Source: Komagataeibacter xylinus (GTDB lineage Bacteria; Pseudomonadota; Alphaproteobacteria; Acetobacterales; Acetobacteraceae). From it: 64,000 nucleotides of DNA. The stretch covers positions 169,862 through 233,861 of the forward strand of contig NZ_CP041349.1 in the NCBI RefSeq assembly GCF_009834365.1, given 5' to 3'. Below, piece by piece: positions 44,895-53,380 of this stretch. Every line of letters begins with the position of its first letter. The stretch's first letter is position 1. The translations under genes were made by a program, and so were the position numbers. The notes beneath the pieces are model-generated. The model searched no databases. It had not been told where the DNA came from and worked only from the letters and a program-made list of their open reading frames with translations.

Positions 44895-45748
44895 GGTTCG
44901 CGTTTATTGGGACGCATCGTGACCGCTGGCCCATCGTGCGCCTGTGTCGGGTCCTGCAGGTCTCGACGCGTGGCTACCGGGCATGGGTTTCCAGGCCCAT
45001 GTGCGAGCGCCAGCGCACCGACCTGAAGGTCCTGGCGCATATCCGCGAGCATTTTGCCCTGAGCAACCGGACCTATGGCCGTCCGAGGATGACCATGGAG
45101 CTCAAGGAAGCAGGGCTTGCTGTTGGTGAGCATCGTGTGGGGCGACTGATGAACGCCAACGATCTTCGTCCCGTGCGTACGCGTCGGCACGAAGCCACGA
45201 CCGATAGTCATCATACCCTTGGTTTTGCAGACAATATTCTGGGCCGCAACTTCATGACTGATGCCGCCAACCGGAAATGGCCAGGCGACATCAGTTATAT
45301 CTGGACCAGCGAAGGCTGGCTTTACCTTGCTGTCGTCATTGACCTGTTCAGCCGCCGCGTTATCGGTTGGGCCGCCAGTGACCGGATCAAAAAGGACCTT
45401 GCTATCAGGGCGCTCGATATGGCGGTGCGTCTACGCAATCCACCACCTGGCTGTATTTTCCATTCTGATCGCGGCAGCCAATACTGTTCCCATGATTTCC
45501 AGAAAAAATTGACTGAATACAGGATGACACCGTCCATGTCCGGCAAGGGAAATTGCTACGACAACGCCGTGATCGAGACCTTTTTCAAAAGCCTGAAGGC
45601 CGAAATGCTCTGGAGACAAAGTTGGCCAACATGGCGTCAGGCAATAGCCGCCATCTTTCAATACATCAACGGCTTCTATAATCCGCGACGGCGCCACTCC
45701 TATCTCGGGAGTATCAGCCCACTCGCTTTCGAGGCCAAAGCCGCGTAA
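44891..45748 (+). CDS. IS3-family transposase OrfB, DDE integrase domain
   Basis: 285 residues from GTG overlapping the OrfA stop. An N-terminal HTH_21 region (LAHIREHFALSNRTYGRPRM after VLAH) precedes the rve domain. Catalytic residues: Asp in WPGDISYIWTSEGWLYLAVV, Asp in FHSDRGSQYCS, Glu in YDNAVIETFFKSLK. The C-terminus has YINGFYNPRRRHSYLG. All three acidic residues are present, so it should be functional when made as an OrfAB fusion. Confidence 0.88.
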   Translation: MRFAFIGTHRDRWPIVRLCRVLQVSTRGYRAWVSRPMCERQRTDLKVLAHIREHFALSNRTYGRPRMTMELKEAGLAVGEHRVGRLMNANDLRPVRTRRHEATTDSHHTLGFADNILGRNFMTDAANRKWPGDISYIWTSEGWLYLAVVIDLFSRRVIGWAASDRIKKDLAIRALDMAVRLRNPPPGCIFHSDRGSQYCSHDFQKKLTEYRMTPSMSGKGNCYDNAVIETFFKSLKAEMLWRQSWPTWRQAIAAIFQYINGFYNPRRRHSYLGSISPLAFEAKAA

Positions 45749-45867
45749 AAGAGATCACATACCGGCACAAAACCGTCACAGGTCCAGAGAAGTTCTGCCT
45801 TCGTATATTGCCGCGTTCCTGAGCCAGGAGAGCGCCGCGCCGGCCGGTCCGACGGCGCGTTCCACTT

Positions 45868-46353
45868 CTAGTGAACAGCTTTCTTTCTGCCCCGACGCCT
45901 TCCTTGTGGCTTGTCAGGCAATGCAGGATCCGTCGCGCCCTCATCACCAGATTTGGTGGCAGTGGACATTATATCCCGCCCCAGCCCAATCTCTCTTGCG
46001 AGTTCCGATCGGCGTACTGTGTAATTGGGAGCGACCATAGGGTAATGAGATGGAAGTCCCCATTTCCGCCGATATTCTTCAGGCGTCATGCCATAGGATG
46101 CCTGCAGATGCCGTTTGAGCATTTTCAGCTTTTTCCCATCTTCAAGACATATGATATAATCCGGAAATACGGACCGCTTGATGGGAACGGCAGGTATCTG
46201 TTCTTTTACGCCCGAAGTAGTCGGGACGGACAATGAATTGTAAACAGTCCCAATCAGCCTGATAAGTTCGTCCGGCGATATTTTATTTTCCGATACATAA
46301 GCAGTTATGATTTCCACGGTCAGCGCCAACTGTCTTTGTTGTTCTTCGGGCAT
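45868..46353 (-). CDS. mucR: MucR/Ros-family zinc-finger regulator
   Basis: 161 residues. The conserved MucR block is RSVFPDYIICLEDGKKLKML, KRHLQASYGMTPEEYRRKWG and YPMVAPNYTVRRSELAREIG; the core zinc finger ligands Cys/Asp/His are present in the CLEDGKKLKMLKRH region. The basic C-terminal tail (RRRGRKKAVH) is longer than usual. MucR proteins silence AT-rich, often horizontally gained genes and control exopolysaccharide and virulence in alphaproteobacteria. On a mobile element it could restrain expression of transfer genes. Confidence 0.87.
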   Translation of the reverse strand: MPEEQQRQLALTVEIITAYVSENKISPDELIRLIGTVYNSLSVPTTSGVKEQIPAVPIKRSVFPDYIICLEDGKKLKMLKRHLQASYGMTPEEYRRKWGLPSHYPMVAPNYTVRRSELAREIGLGRDIMSTATKSGDEGATDPALPDKPQGRRRGRKKAVH

Positions 46354-46597
46354 TGTCCATCACCTTAACAGACGAAAAAACTGTGGCCCTGTATATAACA
46401 CCGCTATTGGGAATAGTCCTCGGCGTTTTCGACGATTTGGCAGATTGCAGAACAGGTATGCTCTTGAGCAGATATCCAATAGGATCCTGTGCCTGCTCAT
46501 CTGTATTTCATCTGACCGTCAACACTTCTTGCTTTCTACGGCAATCCTGTTACCCGTTTCCCGCCCAGCATCAAGACGCCATATCCGCGATAAGAGA
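46354..46597. other. upstream region of mucR
   Basis: 244 bp between mucR and the NepR-like gene, both on the minus strand. Plus-strand frames here look like shadows. The mucR promoter should lie in it. Confidence 0.35.
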
Positions 46598-46882
46598 TCA
46601 TCTGGATCCGGTGTCAGCAGAACACTCGGACACAGCTTCCTCTTCGGTCCAGGAAGGTCTTGAGGCGTGAACATGCCCGGAAGCTTCAGTCGCGCCAATA
46701 ATGCGCAGCAGACTTTCAGGGATCGGTTCACGCACAACATCATTGAACCGGGCACGCAATTCGTTCTTCAACCAGCAGTCGAACGGATCAGGATCTCCCC
46801 GGAAAGACACATCGTCCATCATTGGCCTGTTATCTGCTGCTCCCCGCCTGCCTGACGATACGCAGCCGACTTCGTTGCGCAA
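46598..46882 (-). CDS. NepR-like anti-sigma factor
   Basis: 94 residues, or 74 from the internal Met (MMDDVSFRG). The core WLKNELRARFNDVVREPIPE followed by SLLRIIGA matches the NepR family, whose two short helices clamp the ECF sigma factor of the alphaproteobacterial general stress response. The flanking regions are polar and probably disordered, as in NepR. No PhyR or EcfG gene is visible nearby. A mobile-element NepR could modulate the host stress response. The match is confined to about 25 residues, so the call is moderate. Confidence 0.6.
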   Translation of the reverse strand: MRNEVGCVSSGRRGAADNRPMMDDVSFRGDPDPFDCWLKNELRARFNDVVREPIPESLLRIIGATEASGHVHASRPSWTEEEAVSECSADTGSR

Positions 46883-46978
46883 ATGACCAAAGCGTGCGTC
46901 AGATCTGAGATGTTGTCGCGGTATGGCACATGGTCGGCAGGATTCAAATCCGGTAAGAACAGCAGAAAGCCGGACGCT

Positions 46979-49900
46979 CTAGCTGGCGGCGCCTGGCGAC
47001 GCAGATGGCACAGGGGGACGCCTGCCCAGCACCTGGGCGGCCCGTTGGCTCCGAAGCGTCTGCTCCGCACCCGTCATGACCGCTGGTGCGTTCCTGATCA
47101 TGACCTGCAGCCTGGTGTCGATCTCGGCCAGACGCGCCTTATGCAGGCGCTCGGCCTGCCGCGCCTGCGTTTCCAGAATAATCTCCCTTCCATAGGGGCG
47201 ACCTGACTTCGTCAGTGTCTCCTGCATGCGCCCAAGCGCGATCAGTTCCCGGATCCTCGCATCCCGGGCCTTGCGGGTTCGCGCAACCAGATCCGTACCC
47301 AATGATTTATAGGGTTTATGCGCCATTTTCTTTGCCACATGATTCCACAGGTCGTCACTGGTGATGGGCGTCGTGTCCCCGAGCGCCCTCTGGTTCCGGA
47401 CCGCCTCAAACGTCGCGCCATCGGAGATCATGGTCCATGTGGTCCCGCGCGCCCGGCTTTCCGCGACGTATGAGGTAAATCCCGTCGCCAGTTCAACGCC
47501 TCGCGGCAGGGCATTGATATGCTCGTCTGAAGTAAGCCCCTGTGCCGCATCAATCGTCATGGCATGCCCGAACCCCAGCAGTAGCCGACCAGTCTTCGCG
47601 TCACGAAACCGCCGCCATTCGACATCGGCAACAAGCCCGTCCTTCGTGCGAACGCGAAGCCCCGCATCGCCATGGGCCAGAACCTCCACCACATCACCGT
47701 TATTTCCGACTGTGGCGCCCTTTCCATCCACACTGCCCCATGTCCGACGATACAGCCGAAGCCGGTCGCCCATAGCGATCGCAAGATCATAGGTTTCGCC
47801 GCGCTGATCAATAGCCTGCACGGTGATTTCATGCGTCGAGATCTCGCCGCGCTCCTGCAGGATTGTACGGACTGCCCGACTCAGATCGGCAGCATCCTGA
47901 TTGGTCAGCGCCGACATGCTGATCGTCTTGGCCCGGCCACGCCGCAGGCCGGCACCCTCGGCGGCCAGGGCATCGCGACGCGTCACATACAGCCGGGCAA
48001 TATCCTGCAGGACTTCCTCATGGTCGCCGCCGACCAGACGGATCGTTCCATCCGCCCGTTTCATATCAATCGCGTCCCGGACTTCCTTCAGATGGAACCT
48101 GTTACGGACGTCGTCATCATTTTCCTCGTCGGTATGCGCGTTGGCCGCAGCCCCCTTGAACTCGTGGGATTCCAGATCGCTCTCTTCCGGCTCTGCGCCA
48201 CGAAACAGATCAGCAATCTGGCGATTTCTTGCAGATACCTGCCGGACACTGGACAGAAGCTCAGGCATATCTTCCGGATCCAGGACCCGGCGCAGCATCT
48301 CGATGGCGTCCCCTGCCTCGATATTCTGCGCCTGCTCGTGGTCACCCAGCGCCTTGATCGTGCAACCGGTATCGCGCTGCAACTGTAACAGGCGAAGCAT
48401 CTGGCGCGGGCCGACCTGACCGACCTCGTCAATCACCAGCACCGTATTCTGGTCCACATCAACGTCACCGCGCTCCAGCCGCGCCAAAAAGGGCAGCATC
48501 GCGCTTGTGTCAAAGATGCCGGCCTCACGTAATGCGTCCGCCTGGCGCCAGGCATTGGCAATCCCGATAACCCTGCGACCATTCGTGTCATAACGCGTAT
48601 CATGTTTCCACGCATCAACCAGCGGAGACAGCAGGGCCGTCTTCCCGGAACCCGCGACGCCGGTGAGCATGGAGAGCGCACCGCCCCGGCCAAGAGCGTA
48701 GATCGCAGCCTTCTGGGTCTTTCCATGCTCGCTTGCGAAGTCGAGGGGTGATCGTCCGATCGCTTCCGTGATCTGGCGGTCCGACAGCGCCCCGCTCCGG
48801 TCTCCTGAAGCACGAGCCGCCTGAATCGCGAGGTCCTCCTCAATGGCGATCTGCGCGGAATTCGTCACCCTCAGCCTGTCGCCACGCATCTCCTGAATCA
48901 GCGAGACCCGTTCCCCGCCGAGTTCAAGACCACGCTGTTCAATAAGGGCCACGACATGATCAATGTCCTTCACGCCACCCTCGATGCCGGTGCCGATCAG
49001 GCCCCGGGCCGCATACGTTCTGAGCTTGTCGTGATCGATCACGGCGGCTGTTTCAAACTCCCTCGCGAGATGGCGCGCAGCGAAACGGTAGGCAATATCG
49101 TATCGTTGTTCCCTGGCGCCCACGGGCGCTACTGGCGTGCCAAGCAGACTTTTTTTCTCCCAGCCAAGACGCCTGGCCTGCTCGTGCCATATCTCATGGT
49201 CACTCGTACCTTTGTCCTTGTCGAGCCGGGCTGCCAGGCCGGCCATGGACAGGATGCGGCGCTTGCGTTCGATCGGCATATGCGCCCAGTCCGCTCCTTC
49301 CGCCGCGGCATACTCCTTGGCCGCCCTGATGACGTTGCGTCGTCCCTTGCTGAAGAAATCCGATATATCCTGCGGCACGGCCGAGATGACCGTCGCCTGT
49401 TCACTCGCATCGTATTGCTGGGCGATGCCGATCCGGCGCAGTTCATCGGCGAGCTGTGCCTGGAAATATGCTCCAAATTCGTGAACGCGCGATCGCAGCC
49501 GCTTCGTGTCGAGTGAACCCACATGTCCCTCTTCCGTAACCACGACATTGAACAGGGCATTATGGATATGGGCATGGGGATCGCCGCCTGCTGGCGTATC
49601 GATCAGATAGGTCTGACCTGTCCCCGCGTCACGCGCCTCGACCGTCGGGCGCGCGGTATCATGCCGGAATGACACCCAGGCGACCTCGCCCGGGTTGGCA
49701 CCGTCTTCGCCCCCATGACCGCGCCGCGCGAAGCCGATTTCCCGCGCGACATAGAGCATGGTGGCGTCGTTTGCCCGATCAATGGCGTGCCAGATGGCTG
49801 CCCTCTCGGCCTCGGTCGGCGCAAACTCGGCCGCAAGCGTAACTGATTTGTGTGGCGCCAGAGTCAGATCATAGGCACTGATCTTGCGGGCATTCCTTGA

Positions 49901-50197
49901 CCAGTCATCGCCATTATCGGCCCTCTTTGCTTCAAACAGGCGATTGAGTTGCGCGTTCTTAGGTGGTGTCTTCGGATCAATGCCAAGAGCCGCTGCAATC
50001 TCGGGTCGCATGTCCGGTCGCCACGAGGCCCGCCCATCGCGACCGGTGTAATAGCTGGTCAGTCGGCCACCATCCGCGTCGGGCACTTTTCCGGGCCGGG
50101 TACGGAAATCGTGCTCTGGCTCTGGCAGCTCCTGCGTGAAATAGGCAGTGATCAGGCGACCACTACTCTCAGCCGAGATTTTCCGGAACGTCATCAT
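46979..50197 (-). CDS. MobF-family conjugative relaxase-helicase
   Basis: 1072 residues. The N-terminal relaxase domain has the tandem Tyr in LTSYYTGRDGRASW, the substrate segment APHKSVTLAAEF and the metal-binding HUH site GGDPHAHIHNALFNVV (~203-218). The helicase part has Walker A LTGVAGSGKTALLSP (~510-523) and Walker B VLVIDEVGQVG. Such TrwC/TraI-type proteins nick the origin of transfer and unwind the strand. The start overlaps the stop of the small upstream gene (TGATG). The pairing of a MobF relaxase with a type IVB channel is unusual. Confidence 0.9.
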   Translation of the reverse strand: MMTFRKISAESSGRLITAYFTQELPEPEHDFRTRPGKVPDADGGRLTSYYTGRDGRASWRPDMRPEIAAALGIDPKTPPKNAQLNRLFEAKRADNGDDWSRNARKISAYDLTLAPHKSVTLAAEFAPTEAERAAIWHAIDRANDATMLYVAREIGFARRGHGGEDGANPGEVAWVSFRHDTARPTVEARDAGTGQTYLIDTPAGGDPHAHIHNALFNVVVTEEGHVGSLDTKRLRSRVHEFGAYFQAQLADELRRIGIAQQYDASEQATVISAVPQDISDFFSKGRRNVIRAAKEYAAAEGADWAHMPIERKRRILSMAGLAARLDKDKGTSDHEIWHEQARRLGWEKKSLLGTPVAPVGAREQRYDIAYRFAARHLAREFETAAVIDHDKLRTYAARGLIGTGIEGGVKDIDHVVALIEQRGLELGGERVSLIQEMRGDRLRVTNSAQIAIEEDLAIQAARASGDRSGALSDRQITEAIGRSPLDFASEHGKTQKAAIYALGRGGALSMLTGVAGSGKTALLSPLVDAWKHDTRYDTNGRRVIGIANAWRQADALREAGIFDTSAMLPFLARLERGDVDVDQNTVLVIDEVGQVGPRQMLRLLQLQRDTGCTIKALGDHEQAQNIEAGDAIEMLRRVLDPEDMPELLSSVRQVSARNRQIADLFRGAEPEESDLESHEFKGAAANAHTDEENDDDVRNRFHLKEVRDAIDMKRADGTIRLVGGDHEEVLQDIARLYVTRRDALAAEGAGLRRGRAKTISMSALTNQDAADLSRAVRTILQERGEISTHEITVQAIDQRGETYDLAIAMGDRLRLYRRTWGSVDGKGATVGNNGDVVEVLAHGDAGLRVRTKDGLVADVEWRRFRDAKTGRLLLGFGHAMTIDAAQGLTSDEHINALPRGVELATGFTSYVAESRARGTTWTMISDGATFEAVRNQRALGDTTPITSDDLWNHVAKKMAHKPYKSLGTDLVARTRKARDARIRELIALGRMQETLTKSGRPYGREIILETQARQAERLHKARLAEIDTRLQVMIRNAPAVMTGAEQTLRSQRAAQVLGRRPPVPSASPGAAS

Positions 50198-50487
50198 CAG
50201 ACACCCGTTCCGTCCTTTTCCTCGGGTCGAGAGGTGAGGGGCGCCCGGCCCTCCTGAATATCGAGGGTTCTGCCGGTTGTGGCGTCAATATGCCTGAGAA
50301 CAGGGCACTGCGCGGCGACAAGTGTCACCAGTCGGCCGAGGATCTCATCAAGTGTCGGACCATCAGATTCCTTCGGGGCGAGAATTTCAATGATCAGGGA
50401 CAGCTTGTCTTCGATCATTCGAAGCCGTTCCCGGATATCGTCGTCCCAACTTGCGGTCGTGTTAGGTTTTCCGACTGACTCGCTCAT
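50197..50487 (-). CDS. small relaxase-partner protein (hypothetical)
   Basis: Not recognised. About 96 residues from ATG 50487 (MSESVGK); the longer frame adds nine. A coiled-coil-like helix (RERLRMIEDKLSLIIEILAP) is followed by a second helix (LDEILGRLVTLVAAQCPVL) and an acidic tail. It is translationally coupled to the relaxase (TGATG). A relaxosome accessory role is likely from position; no DNA-binding motif is obvious. Confidence 0.6.
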   Translation of the reverse strand: MSESVGKPNTTASWDDDIRERLRMIEDKLSLIIEILAPKESDGPTLDEILGRLVTLVAAQCPVLRHIDATTGRTLDIQEGRAPLTSRPEEKDGTGV

Positions 50488-50544
50488 TATCGTCACCCCC
50501 CGTGTCAGAATCACGGGAAGCGTGACGCGGAATCATGCGACCGT

Positions 50545-50838
50545 TCAGGCCTTCTTCTGGTTGACCCCGGTGAGTTGGTCCTTGACGGCCTTGGCCGGCG
50601 CAAAAACCAGTTTGCGCGAGGCCGGAATCTGCATCTCAGCACCGGTCGCCGGATTGCGACCCATGCGGGCAGCGGTGTGCCGGACGGTAAACTTGCCAAA
50701 GCCGGGCAGCGATACCTCGTCGCCGACCTCTGCAGCCTGAACGATAGAGGTCAGGACGGTCTCAAGAGCGGTCTTCGCATCGGCCTTCGTGCCGCCCGTG
50801 GCTTCGGCGATACGGTCAATCAGATCGGTACTTTTCAT
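50545..50838 (-). CDS. HU-family histone-like protein
   Basis: About 97 residues from ATG 50838 (MKSTDLID). It matches HU/IHF: helices with LIDRIAEATGGTKADAKTAL, then VSLPGFGKFTVRHTAARMGR, NPATGAEMQIPASRKLVF, with the Pro at the intercalating tip of the beta arm. It bends DNA and may help form the relaxosome or replication complex close by. It lies between relaxase and BRO-N genes on the same strand. Confidence 0.9.
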   Translation of the reverse strand: MKSTDLIDRIAEATGGTKADAKTALETVLTSIVQAAEVGDEVSLPGFGKFTVRHTAARMGRNPATGAEMQIPASRKLVFAPAKAVKDQLTGVNQKKA

Positions 50839-50897
50839 CAACGCTGTCTCTTTCAATTAAGGTGACACGGAAAGATCGAATCACAACCGTGGCGGCT

Positions 50898-51650
50898 TTA
50901 TGATTTCTCTCGGGTGGGCACGATGATGCTGCGGGACAGGTCTACCCCGATGCGAATGGCGTCATCAAGCTGGCGACCAATACCACTCTGCAGAACGGCG
51001 GAACAATACATCACCCCGTCGATTTTGCGGCATACGCTCCAGACCGACCCGATCAGGTTCATGGCATGAACCAGCCCCTCCACGTCGTGACGATCCAGAT
51101 CGTGAATGAACTGGTGAGGATCAACCTCCTCAATGTATGGCTCTTGTCCCGGCATCACAAAAACCATGTGAGGACCGGGCCGAGAAAGGCGCCTGAGAAG
51201 ATCCATCTGGCTGCTGGTGACTGTAAGTTGCACGCCACTTCCGGGGCATCCACCGGGGATATAGGCACCGGTTCGACTGATCTGTGGCATCACCTCTCCA
51301 GTAATCCAGCGCCGAACCCGTTTGGCAACAGGCTTTCGAGAAATGAACGTCAGGTGGTTGGCTCCGCTTTCACTGACGAAGAGCTGTTCCTGCGTCCCTC
51401 CTGCCGTCACCACGCCAATACGGCAATATTCATCATCATCAAGCCGTTTGACCGTCGCAGAAGGATTGCTGAGGCCCAATATGGAGCAAATCTCCCGGGC
51501 CGAGATCCATCGCCTTCCGGTGACTTCCTGAACTGAGATCCGGGTGTCTTCAAATGTCAGATAGTCTCGTTCGCTTTTATGCAGAATAGGTTGAACCGGA
51601 TCACTGAGCAGTTTCCTGACTCGCGGCCTGTTAGGGATGGTATCTCGCAT
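50898..51650 (-). CDS. BRO-N (phage antirepressor-like) protein
   Basis: 250 residues, start preceded by AAGGGGAG. The BRO-N domain is clear: RRWISAREICSILGLSNPSA, VKRLDDDEY, LFVSESGANHLTFISRKPVA, RVRRWITGEVMPQI. The C-terminal half (~130-250) is not recognised; it has HQFIHDLDRHDVEGLVHAMN. BRO-N proteins bind DNA and act as antirepressors in phages and plasmids. It is transcribed away from the repeat-rich region at 51731-51899, and may bind it. Confidence 0.78.
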   Translation of the reverse strand: MRDTIPNRPRVRKLLSDPVQPILHKSERDYLTFEDTRISVQEVTGRRWISAREICSILGLSNPSATVKRLDDDEYCRIGVVTAGGTQEQLFVSESGANHLTFISRKPVAKRVRRWITGEVMPQISRTGAYIPGGCPGSGVQLTVTSSQMDLLRRLSRPGPHMVFVMPGQEPYIEEVDPHQFIHDLDRHDVEGLVHAMNLIGSVWSVCRKIDGVMYCSAVLQSGIGRQLDDAIRIGVDLSRSIIVPTREKS

Positions 51651-51730
51651 CTCATATCTCCCCTTTTCCTAAGGAGATTGTGCGCGGGGAACATGCGACC
51701 TCTTGTTAAAATGGGCTCAGCGGCATCCGG

Positions 51731-51757
51731 AAGGGTCTAAGCATTGCTTACACCCTT
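51731..51757. repeat. 27-bp inverted repeat, candidate origin element
   Basis: Thirteen-base arms AAGGGTCTAAGCA and TGCTTACACCCTT around one T, with one mismatched pair. It lies in the divergent gap between BRO-N and the plus-strand operon, next to two hairpins and an array of direct repeats, as in origins of transfer or replication. Confidence 0.6.
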
Positions 51758-51775
51758 TCCAACTCCCCCGCTCCT

Positions 51776-51804
51776 GGCGGCGAAGCCGCCCGCACCAACG
51801 GTGC
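51776..51804. repeat. two adjacent GC-rich hairpins
   Basis: GGCGGC-GAA-GCCGCC (51776-51790) and GCACC-AAC-GGTGC (51792-51804), both perfect, stand between the long inverted repeat and the direct repeats. Confidence 0.55.
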
Positions 51805-51833
51805 AATGGTGTATATGAGGCTCCTTAAATCAG

Positions 51834-51899
51834 AGGGAGCGACAGGGGAGCGATAAAGGAGCGATAAGGGAGCGGCAGGGGAGCGGAAAGGGAGCGCTG
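51834..51899. repeat. six 11-bp direct repeats (iteron-like)
   Basis: Six head-to-tail copies of an 11-bp unit with the invariant core GGAGCG: AGGGAGCGACA, GGGGAGCGATA, AAGGAGCGATA, AGGGAGCGGCA, GGGGAGCGGAA, AGGGAGCGCTG. The 11-bp spacing puts each copy on nearly the same DNA face, as for replication or partition iterons. Confidence 0.8.
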
Positions 51900-51962
51900 T
51901 AGTGGCAATGAAGCCGAAAATCCCCACATAACCTCTGAACGCTGGAAACAGGGATACTGACC

Positions 51963-52547
51963 GTGGCCAATATCGATGTCCAAAAGCGCCTACGCGAACA
52001 CGCAGTTGCCATGACCACCCAGGCAGCGACCCGTTCCGTCCTGCTCTGGCTAACCGAGCATCATGACGCCGTTGCCGCCATCAGACCGCCTGGTGGCTCA
52101 TGGAAGCCCGTCATCGCCGTGATGCGCGAAAGCGGCCTCGATATCTCCGCAGACCACTCCGGCCTCAGGAAGGTAAGGAAGCTCTGGGTACAGGTCAGGA
52201 ACGCCCGAAAAGGACATGCTGAGGAACAGACCGCCTCGGTAGAAGTCGATCCCCCCGTCCACACCACCCATCCGAGCCGGCTGCCGCAGGACTGGAAGCC
52301 CGACCTTGTCGATGATGGCCAGAAAAACCTCCCCCCCTCCCCGATGCATCAGCTGTACCCGCACAAAGAGTGTCCGCCGAAAAAAACGCGCAGGTCGCAT
52401 CATTGCCCGCGACAGTACCAGAGTGCTCGGGCAGCGAGACAACCGGGGAGAAGAACTTTCCCATTGGCCGCGCCCGGGCTGAGGCCATCAAGCGGGACCT
52501 TCTTGCGCGACTGAAGCGGAAGGAGCCCGGTTTTCATCGGGAGTAAG
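51963..52547 (+). pseudogene. hypothetical protein, frameshifted near the middle
   Basis: Not recognised. From GTG 51963 the frame reads MANIDVQKRLREHAVAMTTQ and RPPGGSWKPVIAVMRESG, a helical DNA-binding-like N-terminus. Near a run of seven C (52329-52336) the frame switches to low-complexity Arg/Pro sequence. The -1 frame downstream is open and natural-looking: SAEKNAQVASLPATVPEC, GRARAEAIKRDLLARLKRKE, ending with TAA just before the NTPase gene. One more C would join them into a ~195-residue protein. It may be intact in life and truncated by an indel error. Confidence 0.55.
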
Positions 52548-52549
52548 GC

Positions 52550-53380
52550 ATGGCATCCGCCACGACCACAGACGCCGCAGAACCAACGGTGCTGGTGACA
52601 CGCCCAACCCTGCTCGTCGCCATCGGGCGCCAGCGGGTGGGAAAGACGACATTCCTCAAATCACTGGCCGAGATCACGGCCCAGCAGGGAGGCAGACCGG
52701 AGATCTGGAACACGGATTCCATGAACCGCTCGCATACGCTTTCATCGCTTGGTCCGCAGGTTCTGGAAGCGGACAGCATGTCCCCGACCGGGCAGGCTGC
52801 CTGGCTCGAAGGGCAGATCGAGAAGCTGGTTGAATCCCGCCATGATGCGATTCTCGACATCGGGGGAGGATGGACCGCGATGCACGAACTGATCCGCTCA
52901 TCTCCCCTTGTCGCGGCGCTGGACGAGCTCGGGGTCTCGCTTGTGACGATCTTCATGATCGGTATGGAGAATGCGGACATCGACTATCTGCAGGACCTTC
53001 AGGAGCAGCATGGCTTCCTGCCGCCCCGCACGGCTATTGTCATAAATGAGGGCCTGCTTCCCGTCGGTATCGATACACCGCAGGCGGTCAGCCAGATCCT
53101 CGAAAACGAAGCGGTGCTCAACGCTCTGGACCGAGGCGCCGCGCATGGAGTTTTCCCCGCAATCAACGGGCTGAAGAAAATCGCGGATCGTGGGCAGTCA
53201 TTCATGGATTTTGCTGCGAACAAGCCGGTTCCCGGACAGCCGAAAAGCTCGGTCTTCGACAGGCTACGGGTCAATCGCTGGCTCAAACGGGACGTGCCCC
53301 TCTTCCTGCGCGACCTCGGAGCGGACTATCTGCCCCGGATGCCAAAGGGGCTGCCCGACGTGGTGATGGAGAATGTCTGA
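52550..53380 (+). CDS. ParA/MinD-like P-loop NTPase
   Basis: 276 residues. A deviant Walker A IGRQRVGKTTFLKS (~27-40) is followed by WNTDSMNRSHTL and a Walker B-like segment AILDIGGGWTAM. This resembles the ParA/VirC1/TraL group of plasmid NTPases, which partition plasmids or help relaxosome assembly. The typical KGGxGK signature is replaced by GRQRVGKT, so it is a divergent member. The next gene overlaps its stop by one base (TGATG). No ParB-like gene is obvious. Confidence 0.7.
   Translation: MASATTTDAAEPTVLVTRPTLLVAIGRQRVGKTTFLKSLAEITAQQGGRPEIWNTDSMNRSHTLSSLGPQVLEADSMSPTGQAAWLEGQIEKLVESRHDAILDIGGGWTAMHELIRSSPLVAALDELGVSLVTIFMIGMENADIDYLQDLQEQHGFLPPRTAIVINEGLLPVGIDTPQAVSQILENEAVLNALDRGAAHGVFPAINGLKKIADRGQSFMDFAANKPVPGQPKSSVFDRLRVNRWLKRDVPLFLRDLGADYLPRMPKGLPDVVMENV

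Larger units (their letters stand above)
44543..45785 (+). mobile_element. intact IS3-family insertion sequence
   Basis: A 25-bp perfect inverted repeat (GGACCTGTGACGGTTTTGTG... at 44543-44567; its complement at 45761-45785) bounds a 1243-bp unit with two overlapping transposase frames. The conserved TG...CA ends may lie five bases inside (44548 and 45780), in which case the flanks GGACC and GGTCC are a target duplication with one mismatch. Both genes are uninterrupted, so the copy looks active or recent. Confidence 0.82.

Noticed and set aside
47672-48388. Plus-strand frames of up to 238 codons within the relaxase gene
   Set aside because: Antisense to the MobF helicase domain; no start signals and no family resemblance.
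51834-51899. CRISPR array
   Set aside because: The repeats are 11 bp and head-to-tail without spacers, so they are iterons, not CRISPR.
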